The notes under the pieces: generated by a model
Seen by the model: the letters and a program-made list of their open reading frames with translations, nothing else
Told to the model about the DNA's origin: nothing
Database searches by the model: none
Shown here: in pieces, positions 42,106 to 49,666 of the stretch
How the letters are laid out: each line of letters begins with the position of its first letter
How positions within the stretch are numbered: position 1 is the stretch's first letter
DNA from: CALKHT01 sp964511575
Lineage (GTDB): Bacteria; Planctomycetota; Phycisphaerae; Phycisphaerales; Phycisphaeraceae
NCBI GenBank assembly: GCA_964511575.1
Contig: CAZEFM010000007.1
Location: 1-64,000 of the forward strand
DNA length: 64,000 nucleotides
Reading direction: 5' to 3'
Program-made: the position numbers and the translations under genes

Positions 42106-43095
42106 ATGAATGTTCTGGTGACGGGTGGGGCGGGGTACATCGGGTCGCACGCGGTGAAGCGGTTGCGTGAGGCGGGGCACACGGTGGTGGTGCTGGACAA
42201 CCTGTTTCGCGGTCACCTGGCGGCGGTGCCGAGCGATGTGACGTTCCACGAGATCGACCTGCGCCAGATGCAGGCGGTGGCGGAGGTGCTGGAACAGCAC
42301 AAAATCGATTGCGTGATGCACTTCGCGGCGCTGGCATACGTGGGCGAGTCGGTGACGCAGCCGCTGCGGTATTACGACAACAACACGGCCGGCTCCATCA
42401 GCCTGTTGGAAGCGATGGATCGCGCGGGGGTGCGGCGTCTGGTGTTCAGTTCGACGTGTGCGACGTATGGCCAGCCGGACACGATGCCGCTGACTGAGGA
42501 TCTGCCGCAGTCGCCGATCAATCCGTATGGCTGGTCGAAACTGTTCGTGGAGCGGATTCTGCGCGATTACGCGGCGGCGAATCCGGATTTCGCGTTTGCG
42601 GCACTGCGCTACTTCAACGTGGCGGGCTGTGCTTCGGACGGGTCGCTGGGGGAGGATCACGACCCGGAGACGCATCTCATTCCGGTGATGATCAACGCGG
42701 CGCTGGGCAAGGTGGAGAAGGTGACGGTGTTCGGCGACGACTACGACACGCCGGACGGCACGTGCATTCGCGACTACATTCACGTGGAGGATCTGGTGGA
42801 TGCGCACGTGGCGGTGATGGATGCGCTCAAGCCGGGCGACACGCGTTTTTACAACCTTGGGATCGGTCGCGGCCGGAGCGTGAAGGAACTGATCGAAGCG
42901 GCGAAGCGGGTGACGGGGGTGGATTTCAAGGTGGAGATGGGGCCGCGCCGACCGGGCGACCCGCCGCGGCTGTTCGCCGATGCGTCGAAGATTGCCCATG
43001 AGCTTGGCTGGCAGGCACGGGTGCGCGAGATCGAGCCGATGATCGAAACCGCGTGGCGGTGGTTCCGGGCGCATCCCAACGGGTATGGGAAATGA
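42106..43095 (+). CDS. galE: UDP-glucose 4-epimerase
   Basis: The 329-residue extended SDR interconverts UDP-glucose and UDP-galactose in the cytoplasm. Motifs are the NAD-binding VTGGAGYIGSH, the LDNLFRGH segment, HFAALAYVGESV, SSTCATYG with the catalytic serine/threonine region, and the YxxxK site NPYGWSK. Substrate-loop features include RYFNVAGCASDGSLGEDHDPETHLIP and GTCIRDYIHVEDLVDAH. ATG 42106 is used, preceded directly by GTG 42103 in the same frame. The loop suggests specificity for UDP-hexoses, and some homologues also act on UDP-GlcNAc. It stands behind the DUF368 gene in the same direction and supplies galactose for surface polysaccharide. Confidence 0.93.
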   Translation: MNVLVTGGAGYIGSHAVKRLREAGHTVVVLDNLFRGHLAAVPSDVTFHEIDLRQMQAVAEVLEQHKIDCVMHFAALAYVGESVTQPLRYYDNNTAGSISLLEAMDRAGVRRLVFSSTCATYGQPDTMPLTEDLPQSPINPYGWSKLFVERILRDYAAANPDFAFAALRYFNVAGCASDGSLGEDHDPETHLIPVMINAALGKVEKVTVFGDDYDTPDGTCIRDYIHVEDLVDAHVAVMDALKPGDTRFYNLGIGRGRSVKELIEAAKRVTGVDFKVEMGPRRPGDPPRLFADASKIAHELGWQARVREIEPMIETAWRWFRAHPNGYGK

Positions 43096-43152
43096 CGCCG
43101 GGAGGGAACCACGAATGAACGCGAAGAGGGGAGGAGGCGAGGAGGAGGGATC

Positions 43153-43169
43153 GCTGATGGACGCTGATC
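43153..43169. repeat. 17-base direct repeat, left copy, before the GNAT gene
   Basis: GCTGATGGACGCTGATC differs by one base from 43709-43725, at the end of the GNAT gene. Surrounding sequence is low complexity (GGAGGAGG). The word may belong to a common intergenic microrepeat built on GACGCTGAT. Confidence 0.7.
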
Positions 43170-43207
43170 AACGCTGACAGGAAGTCACGTTGCAGGGTGG
43201 CAACGGC

Positions 43208-43723
43208 ATGCCGAGGATACACCTACGATCTGCGACGGTTGATGATGTGGCTCTGCTGCGTCGGTGGGATGACGAGCCGCACGTTGTTGTCGCCAATCCG
43301 AACGATCGTTGGGATTGGGCGACGGAACTGGCCCGGCCGCTTCCGGGTTATGAGATGCTCATCGCCGAGTTGGATGATGAGCCGATCGGCTTCGTACAGA
43401 TCATGGACCCGGCCCGCGATCCGCAGCGTTACTGGGGCGACTGCGAGCCGCACGTCCGTGCGATCGACATCTGGATCGGAGAGGCGACGGCACTTGGCAA
43501 AGGTCACGGCACGCGGATGATGCGGCTGGCGATCGACCGTTGCTTTGCCGATGCCGACGTGCAGGCGATTCTCATCGATCCGCTGCAAAGCCATGCGCGC
43601 GCGATTCGCTTCTATCAGCGGCTGGGGTTTCGGTTCGTGGAGAATCGATGGTTCGGCGAGGATTTATGCGCGGTGCATCGTTTGGATCGGGTGGATTGGG
43701 AACGCAGCGCTGATGGGCGCTGA
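43208..43723 (+). CDS. GNAT-family N-acetyltransferase, aminoglycoside 6'-N-acetyltransferase-like
   Basis: The 171-residue protein starts at ATG 43208, with AGGGTGG seven bases upstream. It matches the Acetyltransf_8 type: LRSATVDDVALLRRWDDEPHV at the N-terminus, GYEMLIAELDDEPIGFVQIMD, IDIWIGEA, the acetyl-CoA loop LGKGHGTRMMRLAID, and ARAIRFYQRLGFRFVE at the C-terminus. This layout resembles AAC(6') enzymes such as AAC(6')-Ib, and also siderophore and unknown-substrate acetyltransferases, so resistance cannot be inferred. The last codons (SADGR) fall in a 17-base word that also occurs before the gene, so the gene lies between imperfect direct repeats. Confidence 0.82.
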   Translation: MPRIHLRSATVDDVALLRRWDDEPHVVVANPNDRWDWATELARPLPGYEMLIAELDDEPIGFVQIMDPARDPQRYWGDCEPHVRAIDIWIGEATALGKGHGTRMMRLAIDRCFADADVQAILIDPLQSHARAIRFYQRLGFRFVENRWFGEDLCAVHRLDRVDWERSADGR

Positions 43724-43725
43724 TC
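43709..43725. repeat. 17-base direct repeat, right copy, at the GNAT stop codon
   Basis: GCTGATGGGCGCTGATC includes the stop codon TGA of the GNAT gene and matches 43153-43169 except for one base. Confidence 0.7.
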
Positions 43726-43753
43726 GTGCCACCCGGCGCGGTTGTGCCAACGT

Positions 43754-45361
43754 TTACTTGGTCTGGTAGCGGGGGAAGAGGGGGTCGCCTTTTTCGATGG
43801 GGGTGCCGGGTTGGAGCTGGCCCCATTGGGTCCATGCTTCCAGATCGCCGCGACCCCGGTTGGCGAGCTGATCGGCGTAGTGACCGAAACCGATGCGCCG
43901 CCAAAAGGCTTCGCACTTGTCGGGAATGAACGGCCAGAGCATCACCGACGCAATGCGCAGCGCTTCGAGGCAGTCGTAAAGAATCGCTCCCACTTCACCG
44001 AGCTTGCTCGGATCCTTGGCTAATTTGAATGGGGCGGTTGCTTCGATGTATGCATCGACCTCGCGGACCAGTGCATTGGCACGCATGGCTGCTTCATGCA
44101 GATCGATTGATGTCTGTGCTTCGCTGTAGCCAACTCGATGCTGTTCGACTTTACCGCTCCAATCCCTCACGTCCTGGCGAATGGGCGCTTTGCCCTCGCA
44201 GTATTTGCCAATCATGTTCGTCACGCGGGAGGCGGAGTTGCCGAAGGTGTTGGCGAGGTCGCTGTTGTAGACTTCGATGAAGAGGTCGGGGGAGAAGGCG
44301 CTGTCGGTGGTGCCCAGCGGGCCTCGGGTGGCGAGGAAGTAGCGCAGGGCATCGAGGCCGAACTCGCGGACGTAGTTGTCGATGGCGGCGGGGTCGAGGA
44401 AGTTGCCCAGCGACTTGCTCATTTTTTCGCCGGACTCGCTGACCCAGTAGCTGTGGCTGTAGACGAGCTGATTGCGGCGGACGTTTTCGCCGAACACCCA
44501 GCCGTAACCCTCGCAGCGTGAGAGGGCCATGAGCAGGGCGGGCCAGATGGCGGCGTGGAACCAGAGGATGTCCTTGGCGATGAAGTGGACGGGGCCCGCC
44601 TCCCAGTAGTGGCGGCGTTCATCGGTATCGACATAGGTGAGGTAGTTGAACAGGGCGTCGATCCAGACGTAGATCGTCTGCTCGGGATCGTTGGGCACGG
44701 GGATGCCCCAGCCACCCGACCCGGTGCGCGAGATGGGCACATCCTTGGCTTCGCGGATGCGGTTGACAATCTCGTTCTTGCGTGCTTCGGGCTGGACGAA
44801 GGGGTTGCCCGCCTTGTCGCGTTCGGCATAGAAGGCGAGCAGTTCGTCGCGGTATTTTTCGAGCTTGAAGAAGTAGTTCTTTTCGGTCTTGCGGACGAGC
44901 GGCTTGCCGTTGACGGGAGACTTGTAGTCCGTTTCCTTGGCTTTGTTTTCGGGGACGTATTCTTCCTGTCCGGCGTCGTACCAACCTTCGTACTCGCCTT
45001 CGTAGACATCGCCCGACTGGAGCAGTGCGGTGACGTATTCGGTGACTTTGCGCTTGTGCAGGTCGCTGCTGGTGCGCACGAAGTCGTTGTGGGTCATTTC
45101 CAGCTTTTCGAACGTTTCGCGGAAGGCGGCGGCGTTCTGGTCGGCCCAGGCCTGCGGCGTCATGTTGTGCTCGGCGGCACGGTCGGACACCTTCGCGGCA
45201 TGCTCATCCACGCCGGTGAGGAAGAACGTGTCGTCCCCCGCCAAGCGGTGATACCGCGCCACCACATCGGCGACCATCGTCGTGTAGACGTGCCCCAGGT
45301 GCGGCTTGTCGTTGACGTAGTAAATCGGCGTCGTGACGTAGAATGTTCGTTGCTTGGACAT
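43754..45361 (-). CDS. metG: Methionyl-tRNA synthetase (no C-terminal tRNA-binding domain)
   Basis: The 535-residue class I synthetase charges tRNA-Met. The HIGH-like PHLGH appears in YYVNDKPHLGHVYTTMVADV and the KMSKS loop in SGEKMSKSLGNFLDP. Methionine-pocket segments include GVDEHAAKV and WFHAAIWPALLMAL. The connective region WYDAGQEEYVPENKA lacks the zinc-knuckle cysteines of E. coli-type enzymes, so this is a zinc-less form. The anticodon helical domain closes at the C-terminus, and the tRNA-binding EMAP-like domain of longer enzymes is missing. The gene reads left from the divergent kdtA start and converges on the GNAT gene. Confidence 0.95.
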   Translation of the reverse strand: MSKQRTFYVTTPIYYVNDKPHLGHVYTTMVADVVARYHRLAGDDTFFLTGVDEHAAKVSDRAAEHNMTPQAWADQNAAAFRETFEKLEMTHNDFVRTSSDLHKRKVTEYVTALLQSGDVYEGEYEGWYDAGQEEYVPENKAKETDYKSPVNGKPLVRKTEKNYFFKLEKYRDELLAFYAERDKAGNPFVQPEARKNEIVNRIREAKDVPISRTGSGGWGIPVPNDPEQTIYVWIDALFNYLTYVDTDERRHYWEAGPVHFIAKDILWFHAAIWPALLMALSRCEGYGWVFGENVRRNQLVYSHSYWVSESGEKMSKSLGNFLDPAAIDNYVREFGLDALRYFLATRGPLGTTDSAFSPDLFIEVYNSDLANTFGNSASRVTNMIGKYCEGKAPIRQDVRDWSGKVEQHRVGYSEAQTSIDLHEAAMRANALVREVDAYIEATAPFKLAKDPSKLGEVGAILYDCLEALRIASVMLWPFIPDKCEAFWRRIGFGHYADQLANRGRGDLEAWTQWGQLQPGTPIEKGDPLFPRYQTK

Positions 45362-45382
45362 AGACGGGGCATTGTAGCGTAT

Positions 45383-45450
45383 TGGTGGGTGGTGGAGTGG
45401 TTATTGGTGAGTGGTCAGGGCGATGCCCCCAACCACTCCACCACACACCA
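45383..45450. promoter_or_regulatory. Long inverted repeat between metG and kdtA
   Basis: Two 20-base arms (45383-45402 and 45431-45450) match in inverted orientation at 19 of 20 positions, including a perfect 14-base core GTGGTGGAGTGGTT, with a 28-base spacer. It occupies most of the 115 bases between the divergent starts and could be an operator pair or a cruciform. Confidence 0.6.
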
Positions 45451-45476
45451 CCTGCCTTCCACTACAATCTCGCCTC

Positions 45477-46769
45477 ATGGCTTTCGTGCGTGATGTGCTG
45501 TATGTGCTGTTCGCCCTGCTGACGGCTCCGGTGTGGGGCTGGCGGCTGGTGACGACGGGCAAGTGGCGCACGGACTGGGCGGGACGGTTCGGGCGGTGTG
45601 CGGCGCTGTCGGCGGATGGTCGGCCCACACTGCTCATCCATGCGGTGAGCGTTGGCGAGGTGAAGGCGGTCAAGGGGCTCATCGAGCGGCTGGCGGCGGC
45701 GGATGCGGGGCTGCGCATCGTTGTCAGCGTCACCACGGACACGGGGTTCGCCCAGGCGAAGGCGCTCTACGGGGAGCGGCACGCGGTGGTGCGCTACCCC
45801 CTGGACTTTTCCTGGTCGGTGCGGCGGTTTCTCGGTGCGGTGCGGCCGGCGGCGGTGGCGCTGACGGAACTGGAGGTTTGGCCGAACTTCGTTGCGGCGT
45901 GCCATCGGCGGGGCGTGCCGGTGGCGATCGTGAACGGCCGACTCAGCGAGCGCGGCTTCAAGCGGTACAAGATCGTCAAGCCGCTGCTGCGGTCGACGTT
46001 CGACAAGCTGGCGGCGGCGTGTGTGCAGACGCCCGCCTATGCGGAGCGGTTCATCGCGATGGGGGTGGACGCCCGGCGGGTTCATGTGTGCGACACGATG
46101 AAGTGGGACAACGCCCGGGTGCTTTCCGCCGATGCGGTGCGCGAGTTTCCGGGGGCGGCGGCGCTGGCGACGGCGATGGGGATCGACCGCGGGCGGCCTC
46201 TCATTGTCGCGGGGTCGACCGCGCCGGGGGAGGATGAACTGCTGATTCGAACCTGCCCGCCCGAGGCACAGTTGATGATCGTGCCGCGCAAGCCCGAATG
46301 GTTCGACGGCACGGCAAAGGTGGCCGAGGCGCACGGCGGGGTGGTACGACGAAGCGAATATCCCGACGGCGCGACCCGCCGGGTTGATGGACAGCGGCTG
46401 TTTCTGCTGGACACGATGGGCGAACTCGCGAAGGCGTATGCGCTGGCGGATGTTGTGGTGGTGGGGCGGAGCTTTCTGGGGTTGTATGGCTCGGACGTGA
46501 TGGAGCCGATCGCGCTGGGCAAGCCGACGATCATCGGGCCGCACCACAGTGATTTCGCCGACACGGTGGCGGCGATGCAGGCGGCGGGGGGCATTGTGGT
46601 GACGGATCAGCCGGGGCAGGTGGTGGCGGAGCTGCTGGCGGACCGGGACCGCGCCGCCCGACTGGCCGAGGCCGGCCAACACGTTATCCTTTCCCGCCAA
46701 GGCGCCACCGAACGCCACGCGGTGCTGCTGATGGACCTCTTGAGGAAAACGCACGAACGATCCGAATGA
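45477..46769 (+). CDS. kdtA: 3-deoxy-D-manno-octulosonic acid (Kdo) transferase
   Basis: The 430-residue glycosyltransferase (also called WaaA) transfers Kdo to lipid A at the inner membrane. An N-terminal membrane anchor (DVLYVLFALLTAPVWGWRL) precedes GT-B domains. Family motifs are HAVSVGEVKAVKGLIERL, the ELEVWPN-type segment TELEVWPNFVAAC, VNGRLSERGFKRYKI, VAGSTAPGEDELL and PIALGKPTIIGPHHSDFADT, which corresponds to the donor site. ATG 45477 has no strong ribosome-binding site. Its stop overlaps an ATG of the next gene. Presence of a Kdo transferase is good evidence for lipopolysaccharide in this organism. Confidence 0.93.
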   Translation: MAFVRDVLYVLFALLTAPVWGWRLVTTGKWRTDWAGRFGRCAALSADGRPTLLIHAVSVGEVKAVKGLIERLAAADAGLRIVVSVTTDTGFAQAKALYGERHAVVRYPLDFSWSVRRFLGAVRPAAVALTELEVWPNFVAACHRRGVPVAIVNGRLSERGFKRYKIVKPLLRSTFDKLAAACVQTPAYAERFIAMGVDARRVHVCDTMKWDNARVLSADAVREFPGAAALATAMGIDRGRPLIVAGSTAPGEDELLIRTCPPEAQLMIVPRKPEWFDGTAKVAEAHGGVVRRSEYPDGATRRVDGQRLFLLDTMGELAKAYALADVVVVGRSFLGLYGSDVMEPIALGKPTIIGPHHSDFADTVAAMQAAGGIVVTDQPGQVVAELLADRDRAARLAEAGQHVILSRQGATERHAVLLMDLLRKTHERSE

Positions 46770-46825
46770 CGAGATGGCGTGAGCCGTCATTCATCCTTCG
46801 ACCCTGTTACCGCTGCACCGCACCC

Positions 46826-47977
46826 ATGCCTTCCACCGCCTTGCGACAATCTCTATTGCCCACCGCCCGCCGCGTGGTGGTGAAGCTGGGCACAGCCGTG
46901 CTCAGCGAGGGTAACGGCAAGCTCGATGTGGCGTTCATTCGCAACATGGCGAGCCAGATCGCGGCGCTGCGCAAGCGCGGCGTGGAGGTCACGGTGGTTT
47001 CCAGCGGCGCGGTGGGCGCGGGGTGTGCCGAACTGGGATTGAAAAAGCGGCCGACGGACGTGTCGGTGCTGCAGGCGGTGGCGGCGGTGGGGCAACGCCG
47101 ACTGATGATGCACATGCACGAGGCGTTCGCTCCGCACAAGCTGGAAGTGGGGCAGGTGCTGCTCACGCGCAGCGACTTCGACGACCGCGTGCGCTACCTC
47201 AACATCCGCAACTGCGTGGCCCGGCTGCACGAGCTGTCGTGCATTCCCGTGATCAACGAGAACGACACCGTTGCTGTGGATGAGCTGCGCTTTGGCGACA
47301 ACGACACGCTGGCGGCGCTGATGGCCAACGCGCTGCGGGCGGAGGCGCTCGTGCTGCTGACCGTGGTGGACGGCATGCTGGATGACAAAGGCGCGGTGAT
47401 CGATCTGGTGCAGAACCATGGGGACGCGGCTGCGTACATCCGGCGTGAGAAGACGGCGATGGGCAGCGGCGGGATCACCACGAAGCTGGAAGCGGCACGG
47501 CTGGTAACCGAAGCGGGGGAGATCGCGGTGATCGCCAACGGCCGCACGCCCGATGTGCTGACGCGGCTTTTTGCGGGCGAGCCGGGGATCGGCACGGTGT
47601 TTGTCCCGGGCCAGCGCAAGCTCGCCAGTCGGGAGCGGTGGATCGCCCTGACCGCCCGCCCCGCGGGAACCATTGTTATTGATGATGGGGCGGTGACGGC
47701 GCTGGTCAAACGTCACAAGAGCCTGCTTGCCACCGGGGTGACGCAGACGACGGGGTTGTTCTCGCGCGGTGAGATCGTGATGGTTCGCGATATGCACGGC
47801 CGGGAGGTTGCTCGGGGGCTGTGCAACTATTCCAGCGAGGAGCTGCGCCTCATCGCGGGCAAGCGCTCCAATCAGTTCGAGAAGCTGCTCGGCCGCACCG
47901 CCTATGCGGAGGTGATCCACCGCGACAACCTGGTGGTGGTGCAGGCTCGGGTGAGCGGGGGATCAACGGTGCATTGA
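46826..47977 (+). CDS. proB: Glutamate 5-kinase
   Basis: The 383-residue enzyme phosphorylates glutamate in the first step of proline synthesis. The amino acid kinase domain shows VVVKLGTAVLSEGNGKL, VSSGAVGAGCAELGLKKRP, QVLLTRSDFDDRVRYLNIRN, PVINENDTVAVDELRFGDND and the GSGGITTKLEAARL segment. A C-terminal PUA domain (residues ~285-383, GTIVIDDGAVTALVKRHKSLLATGV onward) is present, as in most ProB proteins. ATG 46826 is preferred by alignment. An ATG at 46766 that overlaps the kdtA stop would add 20 residues with Cys/Arg-rich sequence not seen in the family. proA is not adjacent. Confidence 0.93.
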   Translation: MPSTALRQSLLPTARRVVVKLGTAVLSEGNGKLDVAFIRNMASQIAALRKRGVEVTVVSSGAVGAGCAELGLKKRPTDVSVLQAVAAVGQRRLMMHMHEAFAPHKLEVGQVLLTRSDFDDRVRYLNIRNCVARLHELSCIPVINENDTVAVDELRFGDNDTLAALMANALRAEALVLLTVVDGMLDDKGAVIDLVQNHGDAAAYIRREKTAMGSGGITTKLEAARLVTEAGEIAVIANGRTPDVLTRLFAGEPGIGTVFVPGQRKLASRERWIALTARPAGTIVIDDGAVTALVKRHKSLLATGVTQTTGLFSRGEIVMVRDMHGREVARGLCNYSSEELRLIAGKRSNQFEKLLGRTAYAEVIHRDNLVVVQARVSGGSTVH

Positions 47978-48119
47978 GTCGCAGGTGAAGGTCGGTGAAC
48001 GCCGATCGTGCGGTGGGACTGCGCGCGGTGAGTGCGGGTGGGTGGTCGGTGCGCGCATTGTAAATTGGCACGGTGTGGTGCCGTGTTGATCGGTTGCTCC
48101 CTGAGGTCACGCATTGGGG

Positions 48120-48413
48120 TTAATCGAAGAGATCGCCCGAGTAGTTGTGCGTGATCTCTTCGCCCGGCTGAATGGTGCGCAGGGCGACGAGGGTGGCATC
48201 GTCGAAGTAGGCGGCGTTGGGGTTGTCCGAGTGGTTGACGAAGCGGTACTTGTTGGTGACCTGCACGCCAAGCTCGTGCGTCAGCCACAGGACGTATGCG
48301 CCGTTCTTGCGGGTGATGCGGCCTTCGAGCTGACCGATGACGGTGCCCTTGCGAATGCGTTGGGTCGCAAACAGGCCGCGACCATGAATGGGACTCTTTT
48401 TGACACGAACCAT
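48120..48413 (-). CDS. Small SET-domain protein (putative protein-lysine methyltransferase)
   Basis: The 97-residue protein starts at ATG 48413 and is essentially a minimal SET domain: VRVKKSPIHGRGLFATQRIRKGTVIGQLEG with the GxG loop, RFVNHSDNPNAAYFDD with the NHS S-adenosylmethionine/active-site segment, and PGEEITHNYS with the pseudoknot strand and catalytic tyrosine. It lacks pre-SET and post-SET zinc sites. Bacterial SET proteins methylate lysines of their own or host proteins in the studied cases, and here the target is unknown. The gene reads left. The frame is open upstream but carries no conserved residues. It converges on proB. Confidence 0.85.
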   Translation of the reverse strand: MVRVKKSPIHGRGLFATQRIRKGTVIGQLEGRITRKNGAYVLWLTHELGVQVTNKYRFVNHSDNPNAAYFDDATLVALRTIQPGEEITHNYSGDLFD

Positions 48414-48513
48414 GGTGCGGATTTTAGCGGCGGCCGTTCGCCGGGCAAGGGCCTGAAGCGAGTTCGTGACAAATGTGTATTGTTGAATGTCGAACGATGA
48501 CGTTTCAGAACGA

Positions 48514-48573
48514 ACGAAGCTCGAAGATGAAAGGACGCAGTGCCTTTCCAACTTCGAGCTTCGTCATTTTTTG
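48514..48573. terminator. Long hairpin between the SET gene and the pseudopilin gene
   Basis: Arms of 21 and 22 bases (48514-48534 and 48543-48564) pair almost completely, sharing ACGAAGCTCGAAG, with an eight-base loop. Rightward it is followed by CATTTTTT, a good T-tract. Leftward, in the direction of both flanking genes, it follows the pseudopilin stop by about 30 bases but has only a weak T-tract. It may act on both strands. Confidence 0.7.
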
Positions 48574-48603
48574 TGTTACTCGAATACCGTGATGCGAACT
48601 TGA

Positions 48604-49452
48604 TTACCGCACATCGGGATTGCCCCGACCGTTCCAGTATCCGTTGTCCTTGATGCCATCGTCGTTGAAGTCGTCAATCTCCATCATGGTCATGCCTGCG
48701 GCGTGTCCATCGGCGAAGACGAACGCGGCATGTCCGCCGTTGCGTTCGGCCGGGAAGGAGCGGTAGAGGTACGTCTCGGCATCGCCGTTGGGTTCGTCGC
48801 TGCCACCGGCGTAATACGCACCGGTGCCTGCGCCGTTGCCCTTGGAGCCGAGCGTAACCGAACCGAGCGGCGGATCGAGTGCGTAGACGGCTTCACCACC
48901 CGTGCCCGGCAGGGCGGAGGCGCTGCCCTTGCGCGATCCGGCGGTGTCGCCGATCATCACCGTGTTGCTCGGAGCAAGCACATCGGCTTCATGCAACGCG
49001 CGGAAGACAGGCTGCGGACGGCTGTTGCCCAGGTACTGGTAGTTGTAACCGTAGCCACCGAAGGTGACGGGATTGTTGGAGTAGTAGGTGTGCGCGAACA
49101 CCTTGCTGAACCGGTCGAGCTCATCTTCCGTGAGGTTGGGGCTGAGGAAGACCGCGGTGTTGTTGATGTAGGGGAAGATGTGGTCGGGCCAACGCGTGCG
49201 CGGATCGGCGTACTCGGAGTGGCCCGGGCTGCTCGACGAGGAGTGAACGGGGTATCGGCCGTTCTGATCCACGAGATACGCGTTCATGGCGATGCCCTGC
49301 TGGCGCAGGTTGCTCAGGCTCTTGCTGCCCATCGCGGCGGTCTTGGCGCGGCTCAGGGCCGGCAGCAGCAGCGCGATGAGCAGGGCGATGATGCTGATCA
49401 CCACGAGTAGTTCGATCAGGGTAAACCCGCGGAAGTTCAGGGGGCGTTTCAC
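48604..49452 (-). CDS. Pseudopilin-like protein with prepilin leader
   Basis: The 282-residue protein starts at GTG 49452, with GGAG six bases upstream. An open frame upstream of it is not coding. The leader RGFTLIELLVVISIIALLIALLLP is a type IV prepilin cleavage/methylation site with its hydrophobic helix, nearly identical to the other pseudopilin at 27574. The globular part contains GYGYNYQYLGNSRPQPVFRAL, VMIGDTAGS and, near the C-terminus, ERNGGHAAFVFADGHAAGM, a variant of the ADGH signature of the planctomycete DUF1559-like group. The last residues DFNDDGIKDNGYWNGRG resemble a Ca2+-binding EF-hand-like loop. It stands alone. Confidence 0.87.
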   Translation of the reverse strand: MKRPLNFRGFTLIELLVVISIIALLIALLLPALSRAKTAAMGSKSLSNLRQQGIAMNAYLVDQNGRYPVHSSSSSPGHSEYADPRTRWPDHIFPYINNTAVFLSPNLTEDELDRFSKVFAHTYYSNNPVTFGGYGYNYQYLGNSRPQPVFRALHEADVLAPSNTVMIGDTAGSRKGSASALPGTGGEAVYALDPPLGSVTLGSKGNGAGTGAYYAGGSDEPNGDAETYLYRSFPAERNGGHAAFVFADGHAAGMTMMEIDDFNDDGIKDNGYWNGRGNPDVR

Positions 49453-49588
49453 GGCTTGCTCCAATTGAAAATCAGTCTCAATTGCGGAAGATGATACCGA
49501 CTCCCGGGTAGGACGCAAGGGCGAGCAAGAGGAATAGGTGAAATTTCTCTGCCGAGAGGAGGGATGAGCGGCCAAGGCGGAAGGAGAA

Positions 49589-49642
49589 GGGGCCAAGAGA
49601 CGAAAGGCGCGGGCGTGTCGCGGCCTTTGGTCCCTCAGCCCC
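49589..49642 (-). terminator. Hairpin downstream of shc
   Basis: Outer arms GGGGC and GCCCC enclose a bulged inner stem (AAAGGC paired with GCCTTT). Read leftward, it begins about 25 bases after the shc stop and is followed by the pyrimidine-rich TTCTCCTTCC, not by a pure T-tract, so termination strength is uncertain. Confidence 0.4.
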
Positions 49643-49666
49643 TGTTTCTCGTGCGTATGCTCGGTG

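Noticed and set aside
43208..43723. Aminoglycoside resistance gene
   Set aside because: The protein resembles AAC(6')-type acetyltransferases, but the same fold serves many substrates. There is no integron or transposon context, so resistance is not claimed.
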